Shown: positions 32,794 to 44,430, counted from the stretch's first letter. The stretch is DNA of 64,000 nt from Juglans regia (GCF_001411555.2 NC_049903.1:13621234-13685233); one strand, 5' to 3'. The notes: generated by a model from the sequence alone, not told the origin. Numbers and translations: made by a program.

Positions 32794-33095
32794 GGCTGCG
32801 TTTGAATGTTGAGCTAAGCTGAACTGAGCTAAGATCTTTATGAATAGTAATGAGTTGAGTAGGTGAAGTGAGTTATGTGGGGCCATTCTAAAGTGAGTTT
32901 AGATGTGTTTATATGTTAAGATGAGTTTAGTACTATTTATGGGAAATTGAAAAATGTTGTAGGTCCCATGTATAATGAGGTTTTGAGTTTAGATGAATTT
33001 AGTAATTTGAGAGTTGGGTGTTTGGATGTGAGATTCAGCTTAAAATTATATTGAACTGAGTAGATCTCAGTTGATTCTTGCAACCAAACGGGGCC
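32794..33095. mobile_element. Harbinger/Tourist-type MITE, copy 3 (well preserved)
   Basis: 302 bp flanked by TTA (32791-32793 and 33096-33098). Ends GGCTGCGTTTGAATG and CAACCAAACGGGGCC. Interior TGAATAGTAATGAGTTGAG, AAATTGAAAAATGTTGTAGG and GTTTGGATGTGAG tracts as in the other long copies. It is nested in the long LTR. Confidence 0.88.
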
Positions 33096-34689
33096 TTACA
33101 CTTTGCTTTCTTAGAACACAAAAGACACATGCCTGATTTGAAGCTTTTGTAGTTATTTTTTCACAAACTTTCCAGCACATAAGTTGTTCCTTTTTTAGTC
33201 TAGTTTACGTGGATACCTTATTTGTTTCATTTGGAGATCATTGGTCAGCAAAAGGTTTTTTAAAACCCATAATGGTTATTCTGGGAGATAAACTGGAGAA
33301 TATGTCCTATTTTGGATTTTTTGACCAAGCTAATGCATTGATCTTGGTTCAAAATCTTTATGGAGTGTTTTTAAAATGGGTTTATGATTATTGGTTGAGG
33401 ATTTGTTGCATGATTAAAAGTTTTGGTGAAATATTTTCTTAGATTTAGAAACTTCGAATCTGGAAGAGGAAAAACAGTTTCTGTTTTGAGAAAGTTTAAA
33501 TCTTTTATGGTCTAATCTTATTTCAATGGTTTTGATATTTTTATTTGAAGATCCTAAGACTCTTATATACATTTTCGAATGTTTTTTTGAAGATATTTGA
33601 TTATTAGATTCAAATATATAAAATTTTATGCAAGGAGATATTCGAATAGGCCAAGTGGTGATGTTCTTGGCTAATTCATGTTTTGGTTGATTTAACCAAG
33701 TGATCTTGAGTTTAAAGCTTAAATATGTTTTAGGACACCTTTTAAATCATGTGATGTTTTGGTTTGAAGATCATATCTTTTTAAGTCATGGATCAAGAGG
33801 TTGATCAAAACAAGTTAGCAACAAAAATCAAGAAAAATAACCTATGTAAGTTTCGGCTTTTATAGAGTTTTAATGGTTGTATTTAGTTTTAGATTTTTCT
33901 TAATTGATATTTGAGTTTAGAACAAAATTTACATGAGGTATGTAAATTTTGGTGATTTTTGGAGATAGGATACAAAATCCTTAAATTAGGGGTAAAATGA
34001 TAATTTTTTCACATTGAGAGAGTAAAATGGTAATTTTACTCTAAGTTGATATTTTTTTATATCTATAATTGTTAGTAATTACGTTATAACTTTTAAAAAT
34101 CACTACTTTCAATTCCTAGAACCCGAAGACTGAGGTAAGTTAGCTTTTAACTTACTAGCAGTTTACTGTGTATGGGTGATAAGTAAATGAACTACAGTAT
34201 ATGTATGTATGTTATCATATGTGCCATGCCAAGTCATCATTACATGTTTATTTGTTACACAAAATTTATTCTGTCATAAATTATTCATCTGTTACATAAG
34301 ATATTCATTTATAAATTATTCATCTGTTACACAAGATATTCTGTCATATATTGCTATACATTGCAAGTAATGTGGATACGTACAATCTAAGGTGATTCTG
34401 TCTAGGAGATTGGAAATTTAGAGTGTGTCCACTGTTACCCTCTAATCTTTCCTAGGAACCTTGAAATTCTGTTTAGGAAACAATAATCTTTCCTGGGAAC
34501 TTACTTAGTGAGTGCTATTCATTTTTACGATAAAATTCATCAAGAAAATGTAGGAGGAAATGGAATGTCATGTAATGTAATATTCACTGTTGCAAGTATG
34601 TTATGTTAAGTATGTTGTCTGTTACATGTTATGCCATATTACGAAATATTTTATGTTACATATTATATCATGTTACAAAATGTTTCTAT

Positions 34690-34805
34690 TAGGGGTGCTA
34701 TCTGCATAGTGCGGAGCAGGGGGCGGCACCATGCGGGTTGGAGGGTTTCAAATTTTTTATCTTAAAAATGGAGGAGTGCGGAGCGGGGCAAGCTGCCCAC
34801 CCCTA
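34690..34805. mobile_element. 116-bp hAT-type MITE with 8-bp TSD
   Basis: Perfect 8-bp duplication GTTTCTAT at 34682-34689 and 34806-34813. Terminal inverted repeats TAGGGGTG and CACCCCTA. The GC-rich interior (GTGCGGAGC appears twice) stands out in AT-rich surroundings. 8-bp TSDs and T/CAGGGGTG ends mark hAT elements. Confidence 0.92.
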
Positions 34806-35149
34806 GTTTCTATCTCAAGTAAGTCATGTTTTATGAGTTACGTTCAAATCATGTTGTGTTATGTCAGGACTTCTGTCTTTTCGTATTCAAGTCACATTTC
34901 ATCTCAAATAGAGTTTATGTATTTGAAGAACAGTCATGTCAAGTTATTCATGTCAATCACGATCCTAAGTGCTAAGATGAAGTAATATCCTAGTGAAACT
35001 CATTTGTTCAAGCTAAAGTATTTCAATAGGTATGAAATTTTTTGTGTTGACGAAATATAGTCAACATGTTGTGAATAGGGCCTAACTAGCTGGTCACCGG
35101 AACGCGCCATACACTAACGCCAATGGAGCCACATTTCATTTCAATAATT

Positions 35150-35280
35150 CATGGGACCACAACAACTGTGGAGCATGAAGTATGTGGTCACATCAATTGT
35201 GACGCATACACTACTTGAGACATATCAATTGTGACATGTAAAATATATGGGGCTACAACAATTGTGGAGTATGTATTAAC
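35150..35280. repeat. Four ~33-bp repeats centred on CAATTG palindromes
   Basis: CAACTGTGG, CAATTGTGAC, CAATTGTGAC and CAATTGTGG occur at about 35164, 35195, 35228 and 35259, each preceded by CACAA/CACAT/CATAT/TACAA. Spacing is 31-33 bp, near three helical turns. Confidence 0.75.
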
Positions 35281-35394
35281 GCACTTACAACTTATGCATA
35301 TACTTGTGTTATGATGTGGTGATTGACATGAACACATGGCTCTAGGGGACCCATGTAGCACCCACATGTTCAAGTTTATCAAGTTAAATCAACA

Positions 35395-35830
35395 AGATTT
35401 CAAGTCATGTTATGTTCAAGTTAAGTTCATGTTATCAGTTGAATTATACTATGATAAAGGATGATACGTGTTGCCTGGTATTGCGGTCAAGGCTATGCGC
35501 TGCCGAGTACTATGGTGAAGGAGTAAAATCTGTCGTACTATAATCAAGTTCATGTTAAGTCAAGAAGTCAGATCAAGTTCATGTTAAGTAAAGAAGTTGA
35601 GTTTAAGCAGTTAAAGAAAAAGATTTCAAGTTCATGTTATGTTATGTTCACGTTCATGCTATATTTCAAGTTCAAGTTCAAGTTCTTGTTATGTTATGTT
35701 CACATTCATGTTATGCCATGTTTCAAGTCCATAATACGTTTCAATTTCATGTTTATGCTATATCAAGTCAAGTTTCAATTCATATTTCATTTTAAGTTAT
35801 GTTAGTTATGTTATGTCAAGTTATGCAATT
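35395..35830. repeat. TTCAAGTTCATGTTATG minisatellite
   Basis: Degenerate head-to-tail copies of a ~15-25-bp unit made of GTTCATGTTA, TCAAGTT and TTATGTTCA blocks over ~430 bp inside the long LTR. The ORF at 35581-35805 is a by-product of the repeat. Confidence 0.8.
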
Positions 35831-36464
35831 ATTACTTATGACTTTGATTATGCATTCATACTTTTACTGCCATGCATGCATCATTAACCTGTGTAGAGGT
35901 TTTCTGTTAACTTGCTGAGATTTATAATCAAATCTCACTGTGGTAATTCTAACTATCATTCCCCCCTCTCAAATGGTAGATCTTGTTATAAGACCTAAAG
36001 GAGAACCGGGATTTGACAAACTGAACACGGTCGACTGAGCGATGGTGCGGATTCAAGGTTAATATAGTAGTTAACTCAAATTACTACTTGTACTTATGGA
36101 GTTGAATCTCCAGCACACTTATGCTCACGATCATAAACATTTTGGATTAGTGTTGTGATCTCTGATGTTTAGTATATCTTTATGTATGAAGTATGTTTTA
36201 AGCATTTGAGATATTTTAAATTTGGTGCATAGTATTGCTAAAGAAAAAAAATTTGTGCTGCGATATATTGCATAATACTATATGCATGTTAAGAATATTG
36301 TATCTTATATGTCATGAACGGGGGTAGGTAATCTTGTGTTGTATGTCTCGACGCTTTAAATGTTCGTCCAATCTTAAGCAAAATTTGGAGACGTCACAGA
36401 GGCTGTGAGCATTTGAGAAGTGGAGGGTCATGTATTATGCGGTTCAATCACATTGCTCAAGTAA

Positions 36465-37047
36465 GAGTACTAATAGTGAGATAGCCATAGTTAAATTTTG
36501 ACTAAAATTTAACCAAGTTGCTTAAAACTCTCCCACACCAAACTGGCCAAATGCACATTAAATTTGGTCAGACCCTTTTTTACTGACCAAATTTGGCTAG
36601 CCCTTTTGGACTGGCAAAATAGTTTTTCATCCATAATAAATTGATTCCTGCATGTGACCTTTAAATTTATTACAAGTCACTTCTATGAAACTTTTTAGTA
36701 TGCGCCTTGATATACAGGAATAAAACTTTGGTTTCTCATGCCAGGTGTTGATTTCAAGGTGAAATACGTCAACATTGATTTCAAGATACGACTGTCGGAA
36801 AAATTATATCAGTTGAAATAATATGAATTTTGAAAATTAATGTGAACCTTTTTATTAATTAATAAATATTTTAATTACAATTAGAATTAAAATAAATGAA
36901 AATGTCAAAATTAATATTTTAATAGAATAATGATAGATTTGGAGAGTTTCTTATTTTGTGTTGTTGAAAAGTGACTAGCTAAATTTATAAAAGTAGATTT
37001 TCTAGTTAAAATTTGGCCAAATTTTAGTTATTTCACTACTAATGCTC
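36465..37047. mobile_element. 583-bp Harbinger-type MITE, separate family
   Basis: Flanked by TAA (36462-36464 and 37048-37050). Ends GAGTACTAATAGTGAGATAG and its imperfect complement CTATTTCACTACTAATGCTC-like sequence at the right (ending ACTACTAATGCTC). Subterminal AAATTTGGCCAAATTT / ACCAAATTTGGCTAG blocks occur in both orientations. No ORF. Different from the GGGCC-ended family. Confidence 0.82.
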
Positions 37048-37182
37048 TAAAACTTTTGTATTGTCTTGACTTCCTATATAAAGGTTAGTCTAGGAAGTCA
37101 AGGTAACACAATTTTGTGAATATTTATATACAATTTGTATGTGCATGTATAAATGTAAATATAAATTTATATAAATATATGC

Positions 37183-37297
37183 CCAAGCAGGGGGCGGGGT
37201 GGGATCTCGCTGGGATTAGCCCACCCCACCATGCGGAGGGCAAGGCGGACAGGGACGGGATAGTGGGGTGCAGGCCCTGACGTCCTCCCCTAGTATT
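37183..37297. other. Isolated GC-rich block
   Basis: About 115 bp of GC-rich sequence (GCAGGGGGCGGGGTGG, CCACCCCACCATGCGG) ending TCCCCTAG, inside AT-rich DNA. It resembles the interior and end of the hAT-type MITE at 34690, with TAGGGG on the minus strand at its right edge. A left end was not found. Confidence 0.45.
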
Positions 37298-37299
37298 TG

Positions 37300-38681
37300 G
37301 TGTGAGTTTGCGTGAGTAGCCAATCAATCGTGTGTAACATGTATCAACAAAAATTGAGAATTGTATATTTCAAATTAGTATATATCATAAATTTTTATAC
37401 AAATACGTGAATAATCTATTCTCAAGTGGTGCAATAAGCTCACATTTGTTCCGGGAGTCAACCAAAGTATAAAAAATATCTAATAATTATAATTAGTTGA
37501 GAAAATGTACTTATTATTGACAAAGACAATATATCGACAAAGAAAACAATCTGGGTTGGATCATACTTGTAAGAGATGGAAGAAAGTTAGAGATAAGATA
37601 TGTCAGTACGCTCTCCAACTTGTAGTTTTTGTTCGGATATATGATGGAATGAATTCATGTACGCTTGGAAGCTTGCCGACTACTACCTTATTTAAGATCT
37701 TAATAATTAATATGTGGGCTGGAATACAATAAATTTATTTATTCTTCTCGAAGTTTTGTGGAATGCAAAGAAATAATATTAGCTTCTTGTTAGATCGATA
37801 CAGTTATAAGGTTGGGGTATGCAAGTCCAATGCACTCTTCTAAAGAAATATGATCCACTTTTATAAATAAATTTTTCTTAATGTGAGTACTTAGTTTGTC
37901 CTTTTTTCTTTTTAAATGGAGGATTGTAAGAAACTTGCACATCTTAAAACTATATAAATAATTTATCTTTCATAAGTAAGCGGATTTTCTTATCACTTTC
38001 ATACTGATCTTGACAAAATACTCTTGGTGATACTTTGTTCATTTAACAGTTGAAAATTATGATATAAGCATAATTATATCTACATATAGGAGTAGAAATA
38101 CGAGACACGACACGTGAATTTGACACGAAATTAATAAGTTTGAGTTTGATATAAATATGTTCAAGTCAAAATGGGTTGACTCATTAAGACATATTAATAA
38201 ATGAGTCAACTCGCTTAATCTGATATCATCCCGTAATAATCCGTTTAAATTTCATTTCAGAATTATAATTTTATTATTATTTGATCGTAATATATGTATT
38301 TCTTATATGCATATATTTTTATTGTTGAGATTATAATTCTTCTATACTCATGCTCATATTTATTGTTGTTGGATTTGTATTATTGGTTTATTATATATTA
38401 AAATCTGAGAGATATTTGTAGGTAATTTTATTTTTTTTAAATATTGTGATTATTAATAAATATAAATTTTAATTTTATAAAAAAAATTATTTAAAAATAT
38501 GATCAGTTCAAGATGTTGGGATTGGTCCATATAATCAAATATCAATCGCATAACACGACGCATAACACGACGCAAGTACGAATTACCAACCATTCCTACG
38601 TACATGCCAGCTCACTAGAGAACAGTCTCTATTATCCCAATGGTTCATCTTTGACTTTTCTTAAGTTAACAGCTCTTATTA
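37300..38681. other. Intergenic, no gene seen
   Basis: AT-rich. A piece near 37905-37960 (TTTAAATGGA, ACTTGCACATCTTAAAAC) resembles one arm of the foldback MITEs at 42.2-42.5 kb. A 12-bp tandem pair CATAACACGACG lies at about 38549-38572. Confidence 0.5.
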
Positions 38682-39003
38682 GAGTTTAGTTGAATTTAAT
38701 CTAATTTTAATATGAATTTAATATCTAAATATTTAATTTTTAAATTATTAAATTTATTTCAATTCAAAATTTTTTTATATGTGATATATATAATTTTTTT
38801 TCAACTTAAAATATCATTATACATAGAACTCACAATTTTTTTCAATTTCCAATATCTAATAAAAGTATCAAACTCATCTTAACATTTAAATACACTTTAA
38901 ACTCAGTTTAGATGGTCCCACATAACTCCCTTCACTACTCAACTCATTACTATTTATAAAGAACTTAACTCAACTTAAATCAACTCGACATTTAAATGCA
39001 ACC
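38682..39003. mobile_element. Harbinger/Tourist-type MITE, copy 4, reverse orientation
   Basis: 322 bp. Right end AAATGCAACC followed by TAA; left end GAGTTTAGTTG preceded by TTA. Reverse complement of the 6.5 and 32.8 kb copies (ACTCAACTCATTACTATTTA, CACAATTTTTTTCAATTTCC). Confidence 0.78.
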
Positions 39004-39006
39004 TAA

Positions 39007-41054
39007 ATGTATGAATTTGGATCCAATTGTGCTGTAAATAGTGGCAAAAAAAAAAAACCGATGACCCGTAAATCGCACGGTCTAAACTGGTGGCTTTGAT
39101 CTGTATCGGATTTGGTTGGATCAGATATCGATTTTTTTTTTTAAATCAATTAAAATTAGTCTGATTCTAGTTGTTGGACCAGATCAATTTATATATATAT
39201 ATATATATATTTTATATAAAATAATTTTTATATGATTTTTTTATATTATATCATAATTGATAATTATCCACACAATGCATTACATATATATATATTAATT
39301 ATGTGCTCACGTAAAATACTAGAGACAAGTTAGGTACTAATGTTGATGTGTAAGTTGGTACAAAATTTGAATACAAAATATAATTAACATGACATAATGA
39401 AATTATACGAGCATCGTAAAAAAAAGCATTGATAGCGACGAGAAGTATTTCGACAATTGATATGACACATATCCTTCACAAGAAGGACTTATTATGTTGA
39501 TGATATTGTATAAATTTAAAGCTTTTTTTTTTTTCATTTTTTTCGTTTCATTTTTTTTATTTCAATTTCTTGAGTGATGTTTTTATAAGATTATGAATTA
39601 TGTACAACAAGTAAACTCAAGTCATGTTTGAATAAAATTATATCATACTCTACTCCTAAAGTCTAACTACGTACGTACGAATTCAATTTGTTTATACACC
39701 CTTAAAATCCTAACAGCTTCCAAGGGATTTCCTAGATATCGATGGGTCATAGAAAACATGCTTCAGTACTACTGGTGTTGATTTTTCAAGTCAACGGACA
39801 TCTTCTTCACGTCCACTACTTGCTTAATTAATACCTTTCAAATTTAATGACTTGACTATCAACGTACGTCATGACTTTTCTTTCATTTTGGATTAGATCG
39901 ATAATCTCAATCCACATTACTGGTGGAGGTCCTCTCGATCATGGAGCTTTTTTCTTCAATTATCTAACTAGCAGGTCTCACATTTATAAATTGAGCATGG
40001 ATACTACAATATATCTATATGAGCTGGCAACGATATTAAGTACTTCGAAAACACATCATTAATTTTCTATATTATTGAAAAATGGGTTTTCGATAAACGT
40101 CTTAGTTTTTTTAATATGTATTTACTTTTTGTCAATGAAAAAAAAATTATATTTTTCTTTTAAACAAAAATCAAAGCAGTCTCAATCTTCTTTTTCTACC
40201 CCAATATATACGCAACACTGAAATCTGACTAATGTAAATATTGCAAGTGGTAGCCCACACAATCAACGTCCCATAGAAGATGGGCTCGATCACTATATAT
40301 GTAGAAAACAAGTCCCTTGACATTGAAAGATATAATAACAACTAATTGGTCTTTGTCTGATCACTTTTGTAATCTTGTTAGGGAAGTGTTAAGTATAATT
40401 AAGTATTAGTTAAATACACAATAATATAATAAAAATTATAATGAAATTAACATTCAAACAAAATCAGTTTAGATTGAGGCACAGAAATCTCATTCTCTTT
40501 AAGGAGATTTAAGCCATCTGCAGTATGTAAAATTTCAATTTAAATGGTGTAGCAAAATTCCTCTTGACTTGACTCTTCCAGGATACAACAACCTAATTGA
40601 TTGTCGTATAGCTCAAGCCTACTCTGCACAAGTGGTTGAGTCCAAAACTTCACTCAAAAAGTATCTCTCTTTTGTTTGGAAAATCTCTAAAAGATATCTA
40701 TGTACACACTTTTATTTTTTTTTAATCAATTTCTCTCTATTTCATACAAAAAGAAACACACCAAAATGAAAAGAGGAACCTCAAACGTAAACAGAAAAAT
40801 GAAATAAAGAGAAGAAAGGCAGCCTAAAAGAAATCACAAAAACCGCAACAGGAGTTTAAACACATAAACCGGTAACGAAATAAGAGAGAGAATTAAATAG
40901 AGAAAAGATTCTGACAGCTAACCTTCTACCGTAGCCTAACTTTCACCATAGCCGTTAAAAGCAAATATTAGAAGATTTTTTTGTTGAACATTTATTCACT
41001 TTGAAATATTGGATGCCGAAAAATACTGAATAAATCTTCCATAACAGAAGAAAA
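39007..41054. other. Intergenic, one half of a local duplication
   Basis: No gene. It includes (AT)n near 39189-39210 and the first copy of a ~110-bp diverged direct repeat (39865-39995, partner 41588-41690). ORFs at 39.87 and 40.57 kb are not recognisable. Confidence 0.45.
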
Positions 41055-41690
41055 ATGATTTTGTGCAATCCTTCCACAACAAAAAAAGGTTTGAAGGAAT
41101 GCAACAGTCATCTAAAGAATCTTACTAACAAATACAATTTATTAAGAAATACCAACATTCACTCACTATTTTTTAATGATAAAAAATTAGTTATTGTTAA
41201 TGTGGATTATATTAAATCATGTGATAATCTAATAGATCCACTGACTAAGGCCTTAACAAGAGAAAATGTCTAGAATATATCGAGGAGAATCTGATTTATA
41301 AAGTCTATATAGTCATGAACCACATATGAGGATACCCAACCTATAGATCAGAGATTCTGAGAACTGAGTTCAATGTGAAGAACGAATCATTTAGTAGTAG
41401 TAAGAAATGCCCTACTTATTTTATTTGAGAATTTTTCCATTCCTATAGTATAAGTGTATTCATCTTGTAATGATTGAGAGGAAATTAGGCTATATCAAAA
41501 CCACTAGATCATAAGCTAGCTATTAGAGATTGGCTCCAACAAATTTAAAGTTAATCTAATTATTTACTAAATGCATTGACCATCCACGCTATGACTTTTC
41601 TTTACTGTGGTTTAGATAATCCCAATCCACATTATTAGCGGAGGTGTAACGTGAAAGTAGGTCTCATATTTATAAATTGCTATGTAGTTC
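39865..41690. repeat. Diverged direct repeat flanking the copia relic
   Basis: Copy 1 (39865-39995) and copy 2 (41588-41690) share ATGACTTTTCTTT, AATC(T/C)CAATCCACATTA, GGAGGT and AGGTCTCA(C/T)ATTTATAAATTG in the same order. The ~1.6-kb interval between them contains the copia tail. Confidence 0.7.
41055..41560 (+). mobile_element. 3' tail of a Ty1/copia element
   Basis: The reading frame 41055-41273 ends NVDYIKSCDNLIDPLTKALTRE, the C-terminal signature of copia RNase H (V-D-Y-V-K-S-x-x-N-x-A-D-x-x-T-K). Downstream, EDTQPIDQRF-like sequence continues the typical post-RNase H tail. No LTR could be defined. It is not the same lineage as the 19-24 kb element. Confidence 0.7.
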
Positions 41691-41934
41691 TTAGAATCTT
41701 AGCATATAATTATTCATAATGCGATACCGCGTGCCTCGCTTTTAACCGTTAGATTATCTTCTATTTTCAAAATATATATTTAAATAATTAATGGATAATA
41801 ACATATTTATCCATTAATCAATAATGAAATACGAGACGTGGCAAAGATCTATATGCATGCTATGGTGCTAAAGCTCACAAGAGTACACTAACTTAAATCT
41901 TAATTTTTTTAATATATATATATATATAAGATAT

Positions 41935-42086
41935 TTACAACCGTGAATTATATAACCATTGCGTAATCATTTTGAAAAAAGTGAATAAACTATTTGATCC
42001 ACATAAAAAATTAATTTTTTAATTGTAGAATCCACTCTTTTTCAAAGCATTACACGACGATTAAGCACTCCACGATTGTATGTAGA
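41935..42086. mobile_element. Foldback MITE A
   Basis: Arms read ATTTACAACCGTGAATTA...ATTTTGAAAAAAGTG and, on the complement, the same order from CTACATACAATCGTGGAGT...CTTTGAAAAAGAGTGG, meeting around 42010. About 45-bp imperfect inverted arms. No ORF. Confidence 0.7.
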
Positions 42087-42180
42087 ATTACTAATATATA
42101 TATATATATATATATCTATATGATCACTCTTATAATTTTTCAACAACACAACATTAGATGAAAAATAATATTTGAAATCT

Positions 42181-42291
42181 TAGGATGTGTAAGTCTCGCT
42201 CACTCCATTTAAAAAAGTTGATAAATCTAGAACTCATATGAGAAAAACCACACTTTTTTTCAAAATAAGTACGCAAGACTTACACACCTTA
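42181..42291. mobile_element. Foldback MITE B
   Basis: Left TAGGATGTGTAAGTCTCGCT and right GTACGCAAGACTTACACACC are near-complementary, extending into TTTAAAAAAG / CTTTTTTTCAAAA. Related to A and C. Confidence 0.75.
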
Positions 42292-42349
42292 AAACTATAT
42301 CAAGCATTACTCAATCTAGATATATGAGTTTGAGTAATGTTAGATAAAG

Positions 42350-42492
42350 TCATTGGTTGTGCAAGTGTCGCACGCTCATTTTGAAAAAGAGTGGGATTCA
42401 CCATTAAAAACTTAATTTTTTTCATGTGGATCTCATATTTACTTATTTTTTTTAAATGGAGTGCGTGATACTTGCACACTCTATGATTGTAA
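42350..42492. mobile_element. Foldback MITE C
   Basis: Left CATTGGTTGTGCAAGTGTCG and right GCGTGATACTTGCACACTCT form inverted arms of ~35 bp with a CATTTTGAAAAAGAGTGG / TTTAAATGGAG inner part. Confidence 0.75.
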
Positions 42493-42540
42493 GTATCTTG
42501 AATTGTAATATATGGAAGGAATTAAGTATTCTCTGCAGAG

Positions 42541-42686
42541 AAGTTCTATTTGAAGACGTTTTTAGTATTACGCACCATCCACATTGTATAATTTGATTTG
42601 TAAGATTCAAATTTTAATTTTTTTTTTCAAATCAAAATATACCACATAGATGGTGTGTGATGTAAAGGCATTCAAATAGAATTATT
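42541..42686. mobile_element. Foldback MITE D
   Basis: Left AGTTCTATTTGAAGACG...TTACGCACCATCCACATTGTA and right ATAGATGGTGTGTGATGTAA...TTCAAATAGAATT pair over ~60 bp. It is nearly all arm with a short A/T centre. Confidence 0.78.
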
Positions 42687-42761
42687 CATTTCCTATCTAA
42701 GGTGTATCATTTTTATTCAGCTCTTGGCACAAGTAGGAGCGTCATGAAATTAATAGACTTA

Positions 42762-42998
42762 GGTTGTGTTCGATTGTTGAACCAAACTCAACTCATTTCA
42801 AACTAATCATTGATGAAACTCACTATTTTTTCAACTTCCTATAAAAAAGTTAAAGTCATCTCAACCTATTTCATACATTTCAGCCTAAAAAGTTAAACTC
42901 ATCTCAACTTAAAAAAAAGTTAAACCCATCTTAATGAGACCTACAAAATGTTAATATTTACATCTCAACTCAACTCATCTCAGCATCCAAACGTAGCC
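42762..42998. mobile_element. Harbinger/Tourist-type MITE, copy 5
   Basis: 237 bp. Left GGTTGTGTTCGATTG preceded by TTA; right ATCCAAACGTAGCC followed by TAA. Interior rich in CAACTCATCTCA. The two flanking trinucleotides differ by one base. Confidence 0.78.
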
Positions 42999-43434
42999 TA
43001 ATAGTCATATTAGAGTTTTCATCCTTCAATTAAGAAACTCATGATGTGTCATGCATGCGGGGAGAATGTAGCATGTCTCTTAGTGTGGTCCAAATATAAA
43101 ATATGTATTTGTTTAAATGAAATATTATAGCCGATAGATAAGGATAAACAATCCATAAAACAATGTATCTATTTATGATAGTAATTAAGTATTGCTTCCT
43201 TGATAGAAAGATATCAACATCAATATATGGACTAGCTAGTCATAGTCCTACGACTATCATGCACAAGTCAAAAAAAAAAAAAAAAAAACTGGTCTCAAAA
43301 TGCTTAAAATGCAAGAACATCGTAATAATCTTCTTTCCTAAAATTAAGGAAATATAAAATATGGTGCACCAAAAAAGGCATGATTTGGCCAATGAAGCCA
43401 TATATATATATATTAATATATATATTAATTTTTT
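42999..43434. other. Intergenic, poly-A and AT tracts
   Basis: No gene. It has an A18-type run near 43270 and alternating AT near 43402-43430 that borders the LINE tail. Confidence 0.5.
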
Positions 43435-44430
43435 TAAATCAAGATTGTTTTATTAATAAAATCCTCTGTAACAAAGATTGAATGCATGGAGGACTAAGTC
43501 CATATCCCCAATTACATCAGAAATATTCGAAGCATTTTTGGCCAGGACATGGGCTCTCTCATCTGCTCCTCTTCTAACATGGTGTACTTACCAAGATGTA
43601 AAACTTTAGAGTTTGCTTCTAATGTAAAACAAGCATCCCAGTAATGGCCCAAGACTCTCCAACATTAGTGATGGCCTGAATTACTTGAAGAGTCTCCCTT
43701 GAGTTTGATGTTTGTTAGCCCCAGTTCAGTTCCAAAGATGCTTGCTTGGAGAGCACCAAAAGCTTCTTCAAGGAATGGATCAGGAAATAAGCTTCTATTC
43801 ATTCTGATAGTGACAATGACTCTACCTTTCCAGTCTCTAGCTATAATCCCAATTCCAATCTTGCATTTAGATTTGTTAATTATAGTATCCCAATTGAGCT
43901 TAATGAGATTCTATGGAGGCGGAGTCTACGACTGAGGTTGATTTCTATTAGTTTCTGTTGAGCTTGTTCTCTCTACCTGGATTTTCTTCATCTCCTGCAA
44001 TATTTGTTTTGAATGCAACACCTTGGATCGTTTAAATCTACATTAAAAACAAAACCATTCATTCTCAACCAAATTCTTCTAGCAACCATAGCTACTTCCT
44101 CAATTTGTTCCTTCTCAATAGTTTCGCATAAGTTTTCCATCAACTCCATAAAGCTCCTCTTAGGATTATTGTTTTTCCGTAGTTGCTTGGAACATTGACT
44201 CCAGACATCTCGAGCTTCAATGCATTCCCACATGGCATGATTCATAGACTCTTCAACCTCTAAGCAGATAGGGCAAATTGGGTTATCAACAAATTCTTTA
44301 TGAATAGATTCAAACTTGTAGGAATAACTTCTAAGAATGCTCGCCACAAGAAGACTTTGTCTGCATTTGGTATGTTCAGCTTTCAGACTATTTGCCACAC
44401 TCTTCTCTGTCTATTATTGCTAGATGGCTG
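43435..44430 (-). mobile_element. LINE 3' half, minus strand (zf-RVT and RNase H)
   Basis: Minus strand 44398-43988 encodes ANSLKAEHTKCRQSLLVASI, CPICLEVEESMNHAMWECIEA (intact C-x2-C...H-x3-C zinc site) and RRIWLRMNGFVFN. Continuing with stops and frame changes to ~43450: LNWDTIINKSK, DWKGRVIV, FGALQASIFGTELGL and LKGDSS of the RNase H domain. It is from the same broad L1 group as the 28-30 kb element. No poly-A tail is evident at the low-coordinate end. Confidence 0.75.

Larger units (their letters stand above)
31647..36398. mobile_element. Probable very long solo LTR (~4.75 kb)
   Basis: The interval starts TGTAACAACC and ends GACGTCACA, the TG...CA ends of plant Ty3/gypsy LTRs of the TGTAACACCC type. 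It has no long ORF, no primer site after the right end and no polypurine tract with a second LTR, so it is best read as a solo LTR left by recombination. Adjoining pentamers are GGGGT and GAGGC, which match at 3 of 5 positions (two transitions), so the TSD is not proven. Internal features: a Harbinger-type MITE (32794-33095), a hAT-type MITE (34690-34805), a CAATTG-centred repeat set (35.16-35.28 kb) and a TTCAAGTTCATG minisatellite (35.40-35.83 kb). Without the MITEs it is ~4.3 kb, in the range of the largest plant LTRs. Confidence 0.5.

Noticed and set aside
31642..36403. GGGGT/GAGGC as a proven TSD for the long LTR
   Set aside because: Only three of five positions match. The differences are transitions, so decay is possible, but this is not evidence by itself.
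37505..37732. 75-codon ORF as a gene
   Set aside because: No family resemblance, no codon or splice support, AT-rich context.
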